Shown in pieces: positions 55,301 to 62,900 of a stretch of 64,000 nucleotides of DNA; the first letter of the stretch is position 1; each line of letters opens with the position of its first letter. The notes beneath the pieces are model-generated. The model was not told the DNA's origin. It did no database searches and was given only the letters and a program-made list of their open reading frames with translations. Source of the DNA: Arthrobacter sp. DWC3. Lineage in GTDB: Bacteria; Actinomycetota; Actinomycetes; Actinomycetales; Micrococcaceae. A program made the translations under genes and the position numbers. The stretch lies in assembly GCF_002929375.1 (NCBI RefSeq), contig NZ_PJIP01000003.1, positions 186,001 to 250,000 of the forward strand, written 5' to 3'.

Positions 55301-57237
55301 AGTTCGACGTCGACACGCAGACCGACGACTTCACCGTGGTCGGCGTGGGCGACATGAGCGGCGACGTCTTCGGCAACGGCATGCTCCTTTCCGAGCACAT
55401 CCGCCTGCTGGCGGCCTTCGACCACCGCCACATCTTCCTCGACCCGAACCCCGACGCCGCCGTGTCCTTCGCCGAGCGCCGGCGGCTGTTCGACCTCCCG
55501 AGGTCGAGCTGGGAGGACTACGACAGCGCCCTCATCAGCCGGGGCGGCGGCGTTTTCCCGCGGCAGGCGAAATCCATCCCGATCTCCCCCGAGGTGCGTG
55601 ACGCGCTGGGCCTCGACGCGCAGGTGACCAAGCTCAGCCCGCCGGAGGTCCTGAAGGCGATCCTCCGTGCTCCCGCCGACCTGCTCTACAACGGCGGCAT
55701 CGGGACGTACGTCAAGGCCACGGACGAGACGAACGGCGACGTCGGCGACCGCGCGAACGACGCCATCCGCGTCAACGGCAGTGAGCTGCGCGCCCGGGTC
55801 ATCGGCGAGGGCGGCAACCTCGGCATGACGCAGCGGGGCCGGATCGAGGCCGCGCTTGCCGGCGTCATCCTGAACACCGACGCCATCGACAACAGCGCCG
55901 GCGTGGACTGCTCGGACCACGAGGTCAACATCAAGATCTTCGTCGACCGGATGGTGCGCGCAGGGCGCCTGCAGCCCGAGGAGCGGACGGAGTTCCTGCA
56001 GTCGATGACCGACGAGGTCGGCCGGCTCGTGCTGCAGGACAACATCGACCAGAACGTGCTCCTGCTCAACGACCGCCAGCGGGTCATCGAGTGGAGCCCC
56101 AGCTACGAGCGGATGATGGACTGGCTCGAGAAGAAGGCCGACCTCGACCGGTCCCTCGAGGCGCTGCCCACCACGGCGGAGCTGCGCCGGAGGATCGACG
56201 CGGGGCAGGGGCTCACCTCGCCCGAGCTGTCCGTCCTGGCCGCGTACGCGAAGATCGAGCTCACGAAGGTGCTCTCCGCCAGCGGTCTCGCCGACGATCC
56301 CTACTTCAGGGGCACGCTCCGCCGGTACTTCCCGCAACGGCTGGTGGAGCGCTTCGACGACCTGCTCGACACGCACCCGCTGCGCCGGGAGATCATCTCG
56401 ACCGTCATCGCCAACGACATCATCAACCTCGGCGGCATCACGTTCGCCTTCCGGGTGATGGAGGAGACGTCGGTGACCGAACCCGTGGTGGCGCGCGCCT
56501 TCGTGGCCCTGCGTGAGATCTACTCGCTGGACGAGACCGTCGACGCGCTCGCGGCACTGCCCGCGGATTTCCCCACGGATCGCTGGACCACCGTGCACCT
56601 CGACCTGCGCCGGCTCCTCGACCGGGCCGTTCGCTGGTTCGTCAACCACGTGGAGCAGGGCACAGCGGTGGGCGAGGACATCGACGCGTTCAAGCCGCTC
56701 GTGGCACCGTTCCGCTCGCACCTCGCCGAATACCTGCGGGGATGCGACCTCGAACGGGCTCGGGAGGCGACGGCGACGGCGGCCGAGTGGGACCTGCCCG
56801 AGGAACTCGGGCGGCACTGGGCGGAGCAGTTCGAGTCCTTCGCGCTGCTGGACATCGCCTACAGCGCCCGCCGTGTCGACGAGCCGGTCGAGAACATCGC
56901 GAAGGTGTACTACGCCGTGTACGACAGGTTCGAGGTCGACAACCTGCTCGAGCGCATCACCAAGCTGCCGCGGACGGACCGGTGGCAGGCCCTGGCCCGG
57001 GCGGCTTTGCGCGACGACCTCTACTCGACGATCGCGGACATCACCGTGGCGGTCATGCGTGCCACCGGGGACCTGCAAACCCGCGACGCGGGGGAGCGGC
57101 TGCTGGCCTGGCAGGAGCTCAACGCCGATCAGCTGCTGCGTGCCAGCAACATGTTCGCGGAGGTCAACCTGCTCGAGAAGGACGACATCTCCTCCCTCTC
57201 GGTGGCGCTGCGCCTCCTGCGGTCGATCGTCCGGTAG
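52390..57237 (+). CDS. gdh: NAD-specific glutamate dehydrogenase, large (about 180 kDa) class
   Basis: A 1615-residue GDH of the GDH180 class. A long N-terminal region with ACT-like segments ([20 protein letters not shown]) and helical domains precedes the catalytic core. The core has [18 protein letters not shown], the substrate-binding [28 protein letters not shown], and [20 protein letters not shown]. The NAD-binding part includes [15 protein letters not shown] and [20 protein letters not shown]. The C-terminal helical domain is about 350 residues. It converts glutamate to 2-oxoglutarate, feeding carbon to the TCA cycle. The length is standard and no domain is missing. Confidence 0.97.
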   Translation: [1615 protein letters not shown]

Positions 57238-57394
57238 GGCGCGGCCGGTCCGGCAGGGCGCGGCCCGTCCTGTCGGCGCAGGCGGCCGCGAGTGACAGAC
57301 TGGACCTGCGGCACCCCGATCCGCAGGTCCGGCCGGTCCCCGCGCCGGGCGCGGATCATGCCGCCGTGTTCCGCCCGAGCAACAGAGAGATCCC

Positions 57395-58873
57395 ATGGCA
57401 ATCTTCACCGACCCCATCCGCGAGTACACAGGGTTCGAACCCGGCGACGCCGAATGGCTCCACCTCCTCGTCGGTGACTGGCAGATGGTGGCCGACCTCG
57501 CCTTCGCCGACCTCGCCCTGTGGTTCCCGCTCGACGGCGGCGGGTACGTCGCGCTGGCCCACGCCCGGCCGTCGACGTCGCACACCGTCTTCCACAGCGA
57601 CTTCGTGGGCGAACGGATCCGCGCGGACCTGCAGCCGCTCGTCGACGTCGCCTGGGAGTCACAGAAGATCGAACGGTCCGGCGAGACGAACTGGACCACG
57701 GAGATGGCGATGCGCGTCGAGGCCGTGCCGATGGTGCGCAACGGCCGCACGCTCGCCGTCGTGACGACGCACATGGACCTGTCGAGCTCGAGGATGCCGT
57801 CGCGGCTCGAGCTGACCTACCGGCAGTGCGCCTACGACCTCCTGCGGATGGGTACGCTCGGCCTGTGGCCCGACTTCGCGACGCCCACGGGCTCCCGTCG
57901 CGGCGCGCCCCGCGTCGGGGACGGGCTGATCCGGCTCGACGTCGACGGGATCGTGCAGTACGCGAGCCCGAACGGCGTGTCCGCGTTCCGTCGGCTCGGC
58001 GACGTCGAGACCCTCGAGGGCCGTCCGCTCGCGGAGATCACGACGGCGCTGCTGAAGGACCGTCGGATGGTCGACGAGACCCTGCCCCTGGTGGTGACCG
58101 GGCGGATGCCCTGGCGGACCGAGATCGGGTCGCGCGGCGTCAGCCTGTCGCTGCGGGCCATTCCCCTGCGGGACGAGAAGGAGCGGTTTGGCGCGCTCGT
58201 GCTCTGCCGGGACGTCTCCGAACTCCGCCGCCGGGAGATGGAGCTGGTCTCCAAGGACGCGACCATCCGGGAGATCCACCACCGGGTGAAGAACAACCTC
58301 CAGACCGTCGCGGCGCTCCTGCGGATGCAGTCGCGCAGGATGGTCAGCGAGGAGGGGAAGCTCGGCCTCGAGCAGGCCATGCGCCGCGTGTCCACCATCG
58401 CCCTGGTCCACGAGACGCTGTCGCAGGGCCTCGCGCAGAGCGTCGACTTCGACGAGCTCATCTCACGGCAGTTCCGGCTGTCCGCGGAGGTGGCCTCGCC
58501 GTCACAGGCGGTGCGCACGGAGCGGAGCGGCGACTTCGGCGAGCTGCCGAGTGACCTCGCGACCCCGCTGGCCCTCGTCATCAACGAACTGGTGACGAAC
58601 GCCGTCGAGCACGGGCTCTCCGGCAGGGCCGGCACGGTGTGGCTCATGGCGAACCGTCGGACCGTGGTGGACGGGGAGGAGATCCTCCGTGTCACCATCG
58701 CCGACGACGGCGTGGGCCTCCCCGCCGGCGGGCATGCGGAGGGGCTCGGACTGCAGATCGTGCGGACCCTCGTCACGAGTGAACTCGGCGGGACGATCGA
58801 GTGGCGCACGCGGGGTGGGGGCGGGACCTCCGTCACGATCGAGCTTCCACTGCGCCTGAATCAGGGGACCTGA
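57395..58873 (+). CDS. pdtaS: PdtaS-like sensor histidine kinase (HisKA_2 type)
   Basis: A 492-residue cytosolic kinase. The N-terminal GAF-like domain (WLHLLVGDWQMVADLAFADL) and a PAS domain (LDVDGIVQYASPNGVSAFRR, PLRDEKERFGALVLCRDVSE) lead to the HisKA_2 phospho-acceptor EIHHRVKNNLQTVAALLRMQ (His near 296). The HATPase has LVINELVTNAVEHGLSG and DDGVGLP, then EGLGLQIVRTLV. It has no membrane helix. In mycobacteria PdtaS signals to the ANTAR RNA-binding regulator PdtaR, which is not in this window. Confidence 0.94.
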   Translation: MAIFTDPIREYTGFEPGDAEWLHLLVGDWQMVADLAFADLALWFPLDGGGYVALAHARPSTSHTVFHSDFVGERIRADLQPLVDVAWESQKIERSGETNWTTEMAMRVEAVPMVRNGRTLAVVTTHMDLSSSRMPSRLELTYRQCAYDLLRMGTLGLWPDFATPTGSRRGAPRVGDGLIRLDVDGIVQYASPNGVSAFRRLGDVETLEGRPLAEITTALLKDRRMVDETLPLVVTGRMPWRTEIGSRGVSLSLRAIPLRDEKERFGALVLCRDVSELRRREMELVSKDATIREIHHRVKNNLQTVAALLRMQSRRMVSEEGKLGLEQAMRRVSTIALVHETLSQGLAQSVDFDELISRQFRLSAEVASPSQAVRTERSGDFGELPSDLATPLALVINELVTNAVEHGLSGRAGTVWLMANRRTVVDGEEILRVTIADDGVGLPAGGHAEGLGLQIVRTLVTSELGGTIEWRTRGGGGTSVTIELPLRLNQGT

Positions 58874-58889
58874 CGCCCGGGCATCCATT

Positions 58890-58939
58890 GATGACTGCAG
58901 ATGACTGCAGATGACTGCTGATCACTGCTGATCACTGCG
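58890..58939 (+). repeat. Five tandem 10-bp repeats downstream of pdtaS
   Basis: GATGACTGCA, GATGACTGCA, GATGACTGCT, GATCACTGCT and GATCACTGCG follow one another without gaps, beginning 17 bases after the pdtaS stop and ending just before a terminator stem. It is non-coding on either strand as far as I can see. Confidence 0.85.
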
Positions 58940-58943
58940 CCGA

Positions 58944-58978
58944 CGACGAAGGGCCGCCCGATGGGCGGCCCTTCGTCG
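58944..58978. terminator. Bidirectional terminator between pdtaS and whiB1
   Basis: A perfect 16-bp stem CGACGAAGGGCCGCCC/GGGCGGCCCTTCGTCG with loop GAT, between convergent genes. It can serve both pdtaS (+) and whiB1 (-). Confidence 0.85.
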
Positions 58979-59020
58979 GTCCTGCTGTCCGCTCGCCCGG
59001 GTGTCGCCACCCGGCATCGA

Positions 59021-59269
59021 TCAGGAGGCGCGGCGTGCCCGTGCCGCCCGGCGCTTCAGCGCCCGGCGCTCGTCCTCGCTGAGTCCGCCCCATACTCCGG
59101 CGTCCTGCCCGGACTCGATGGCCCACTGCAGGCAGGTGTCCTGCACCTGGCAGCGACGGCAGACGCTCTTGGCCTCCTCGATCTGAAGAAGGGCCGGCCC
59201 GGTATTGCCGACCGGGAAGAACAGTTCCGGGTCCTTGTCCAGGCAGGCTGCGCGACTACGCCAATCCAT
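59021..59269 (-). CDS. whiB1: WhiB-family [4Fe-4S] regulator, WhiB1 type
   Basis: An 82-residue WhiB protein beginning MDWRSRAACLDKDPELFF. The four cluster cysteines are Cys9, Cys37, Cys40 and Cys46 (VCRRCQVQDTC). The GVWGG turn (AGVWGGLSEDERRALKRR) and basic tail are intact. It closely follows mycobacterial WhiB1, an essential nitric-oxide-sensitive regulator. The ATG at 59269 matches WhiB1 starts. A GTG at 59278 has AAGGAG only three bases upstream, so three extra residues are possible. A CRP-like palindrome lies 36 bases upstream of the ATG. Confidence 0.95.
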   Translation of the reverse strand: MDWRSRAACLDKDPELFFPVGNTGPALLQIEEAKSVCRRCQVQDTCLQWAIESGQDAGVWGGLSEDERRALKRRAARARRAS

Positions 59270-59304
59270 GGTGATCACATTCTCCTTCGGCCTCGCCCCG
59301 TATT

Positions 59305-59320
59305 TGTGAAAACATTCACG
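59305..59320. promoter_or_regulatory. CRP/FNR-like palindrome upstream of whiB1
   Basis: TGTGA-AAACAT-TCACG fits the CRP consensus TGTGAN6TCACA at nine of ten arm positions. It lies 36-51 bases upstream of the whiB1 ATG. Mycobacterial whiB1 is known to be under CRP (Rv3676) control through such sites. A TACTAT -10-like box lies farther upstream (59330-59335 on the minus strand), which would put the palindrome near the transcription start, a position more typical of repression. Confidence 0.6.
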
Positions 59321-59512
59321 AGCGGGCTCATAGTAAAGGGGGCCGACTCTGGGCCCCCCGGGTATCCACTGCTTTTAAGGCTGTCACGTTACCAACGGGT
59401 AAACAAGGGTTTTACAGGTCCGATTGGCTGGACAGGTGAGGGGTTAGTCACAGCACCTTTCCGGGCCCCATCGGCTCCGGAACGGCGTCGGGGCGTCGGG
59501 TAGGGTTCGAGG

Positions 59513-59935
59513 GTGGTTCCTGATCCTGCGCCGGCCCCGTCCAGCCGTCCTCCTGCCGTCCTCCTGATCGCCGCGATCCTGGTGCTCGAAGCAGTGGCGT
59601 TGCTGGTGGTCGCAGCAGGGTTCGTGGTGTCGGCCTTCAGCGCCGACGCGCTCTCGGTGGGCGGATCGGTGTTCATGGCGGTCCTCCTCCTCCTGGTCGG
59701 GGCGGGTCTGGCGGCCCTGGCGCGGCAGCTCCTCGCGGGCTTCCGCTGGCCGCGGTCGCCCTCGCTCGTCGTCCAGCTGTTCCTGGTGATCCTGGCGTTC
59801 CCCTACTTCTCCACCGGCGCACCCCTCGTCGGCGTGGGTCTTCTCGTCCCGGCGGCGGTCGTCATCGTGACTCTCTTCTCCAGGCCGGTCGTCGAGTACA
59901 CCGTCCGGACCACCGGGCCCGACAGGGCGCTGTAG
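59513..59935 (+). CDS. Small four-helix membrane protein of unknown function
   Basis: A 140-residue protein from a GTG start. Four hydrophobic segments are visible: VLLIAAILVLEAVALLVVAA, GSVFMAVLLLLVGAGLAALA, SLVVQLFLVILAFPYF, and VGVGLLVPAAVVIVTLF. The conserved tail SRPVVEYTVRTT is typical of small Micrococcales membrane proteins. Its last 133 bases overlap, antisense, the 3' end of the FtsK/EssC-like gene. Function is unknown. Confidence 0.75.
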   Translation: MVPDPAPAPSSRPPAVLLIAAILVLEAVALLVVAAGFVVSAFSADALSVGGSVFMAVLLLLVGAGLAALARQLLAGFRWPRSPSLVVQLFLVILAFPYFSTGAPLVGVGLLVPAAVVIVTLFSRPVVEYTVRTTGPDRAL

Positions 59936-62900
59936 GGTCCGGCCGTCCCGCTGGGAGCGCCGCGGTCCGACGGCTCGTCCGACGCGCGCGCCACCTGCAC
60001 CTCCACCACACCCGCAGGGTCGCACGCGTACCCGCGGCCCGGGATCATCGGCCCCTCCGGGTCGAGGCGCACGCCGAAGAGCTCGCCGTCGGCCGCCGTC
60101 CTCGGCGCGAGGACGAGCCCCCGGCCTGCCGCGCGGGCGCTCAGGGCGAGCGGCAGGCGCGTCATGAGCGCAGGCCCGGGGGCGGCGGCCAGCACGGCGC
60201 GTGCGCCGCGCGCGACGAACCCCGCCAGCGCCTGCTGCACATCGGTCGGCAACCGGTCGGCGTCGTCGACCAGCAGGAGGCACCGGCCGGCCGCGTCCGG
60301 ACCCGAGCTGCCCGCAGTGGCCTCGCGCCAGTAGGCGAGCGCCGCCGCGACGGAGGCATCGATCGGCGGTGCCAGGACGTCGCAGGGCGGCACCAGGCGC
60401 GCGGCCGACTGCGTCAGCGCCCTCAGGGTGTTCGAGCGGCCCGACCCGGCGTGACCCAGCACCAGGTACGCCTCTCCCCTGCGCAGGGTGACGGCGAACG
60501 GCTGCAGCTCGTCGCCGTGCACTCCCAGGAGGAGGTCCTCCGGGGCCGACCCCGGGATCTCCCGCGTCCTCTCTGCCCTCGGCCCGGGCAGGACGATGTC
60601 CGACAGGGCCACCTCACGGGGCAGAGCATGCACCGGGAACGGTGGCCGTACCGGCGGACGCACCGGTCCCACGGCCGCGGATCCCGTCAGCAGCTGGCAG
60701 GTACCATCACCCCAGCTGCCCGTGACCGGTCCCTGGGCGAACCCTCGTCCCGGGACGGGGTCGACGAGCGGCATCCTGGGCCACGCCATGGTCGTCTCCT
60801 GGTGAGCACCGAGGGGCAGGTGGACGCGGTTCGGCAGCAGGGCGAAGAGCCGGGAGGCAGTCAGCTCCCGGTCCCCGTCGATCAGGACGGACACTCCGCG
60901 CATGGCTCCGTCCCGGACGAGGCCGTGCAGGTCGTCCTCCGCCCTCGCGAAGCGGCCCGTGCGGAACTGGCCGCTCCACCGTCCCCAGCCCGTGACCACG
61001 AGGACGACAGGGGCGGCGTCCTCCTTGTTCCGGGCGGGCAGTCCGGCCAGACGCTCCAGGACACGGCCGGCCCGCTTCGTCTCGTCGGGCAGGACGTACG
61101 CCCCGACATGCGGGTCGGCGGAGCACGCAGCCAGGGTGCCGTCGCCGTCGAGGACGTACAGGTGCACATCCGGGTCACTCGCCGGCAGGGCCGCCACCAC
61201 GGCGGCGAGGGCCTCCGACATCCCGCTGCCGGGCAGCCCGACGAGGGCGAGGTGGGAGTGCCTGCACGGATCCCACTGCAGCCGGCGCTGTACCTGGCGG
61301 TCGGGAAGGTCGATGACGCCCAGGGGCACCCCGGGAGCACCCGCGGACCGGTCGGCACTGCTGCCCGGCGCATCGGCCGCCGGGAACGGGGCGCAGGCCG
61401 CGGGGGTGAGACGGTGGGGAAGCGCCGGCAGGACGGGGCGGAACGGGCGCGGGGCGGCGTCCCCTCCGGCGGCGGCCACGAGACCGGCGACAGCGCGTCC
61501 GAGCGTCGTCGGACTGGACGGTGCTGCACCACGGGCATCGTCGGCCCTGCCGGTGGCGCCGGTGGTGGATTCCCGGGTGGGCCCGCCGGGGGGTGCTTCT
61601 CCGAGGTGGATCGCGAGATCCTGCCACCCGGGCGCGCCACCCGGCGGGAGGTCCGACGAGGAGGCAACCTGCACGGCGACGGGCGGTTCGGTCCCGCGGC
61701 GCAGGAAGGCCCGGCCCGGGGCATCGACGGGGATGTCCGCGGCGGCCCCACAGCCCAGGACGTCCTGCGACTCCATCGCGGTCTGGACCCTGAACAGGAT
61801 CGACGTCGTGAGGTTCGCCCGCAGATCCGGCGTCACGGCTCCCTGCGCCCTCTGCGTCGCAAGAACCAGGTGCACGCCCAGCGACCGTCCGAGCGCGGCG
61901 ATCCTCATCAGGTCCGCGACCGCGGTCGGGACGTCATCGCTCAGCGTCCGGAACTCGTCGATCACCACGACGAGCCTCGGCGGGCACGCCGACGGGGTGG
62001 TCCTCCGCAGCTCGTCGAGACTCTGGGCGCCGTGGTCGGCGCAGAGTCGTTCCCGGCGTCGCAGTTCCGCCCGGAGCGAGGTCAGCGCCCGCGCCGTCGA
62101 CTCCGACGACAGGTCCGTCAGAGTCCCCACGCAGTGGGGGAGCGCGGCGAGCGCGCCGAGGCCCGAACCACCCTTGTAGTCGATGAGGAGCAGGGACAGG
62201 TGCCCCGGGGGCTGGTCGAGTGCGAGCCCGAGGACCAGGGTCCGCAGGAATTCCGACTTGCCGGAGCCGGTGGTGCCGGCGACCAGGAGGTGCGGCCCGT
62301 CCCGCACCAGATCGATCGACACGGGCCCGGTGCCGGACGATCCGATGAGGGCTTCGGGACGCTCCGCGTCGGCCGTCGCCCACCGGGCGGGGACCGACGA
62401 CGCCAGGGTGTCCGGCCCGAGGGACCCGGACCAGAGGGAGACGGTCGCCGGCAGGGATGTGGCGTCACGTCCCGCGCCCGGGCGGCGGAGGGCTCCCGCT
62501 CCGCGTGTCCGCGAGGCTCGCGCGAGCAGCCGGGCAGTCCGCTCGAAGGCCGGCTCCGAGACCCCGTCGGGGAGGACGTGGTACTCCTGCCCGTCGATGC
62601 GGGCGCGGGCGCCGTCGGCCGTGATCACCATGCCGGCGGCCGGCAGGGCGGTCCCGATCGTCGTGGGGCCGGCGCCGTCCGGCAGGAAGCGGATGACGGT
62701 GACGTCGGGTCGGCGGGTGATGCCGGGTGACTCCTCCCCGATCTGGAGGACGAGCAGGCCGTACGTCCGCTCGACGGCGCCCTCCAGTACCCGGGCGTCG
62801 TGCGTGAGCAGGACGTTCGGGAGGAACCGTGCGGGCAGGGGGAGGTGCCGGATCGGACCCCAGCACACGACGGGTGGCGCACCGAGGAGGGGATGGGCGA

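Noticed and set aside
52435-57774. A 1779-codon open frame on the minus strand opposite gdh
   Set aside because: It is the antisense shadow of the GDH gene, an effect of GC-rich codon use. It has no recognisable domains, and the plus-strand protein is a complete NAD-GDH.
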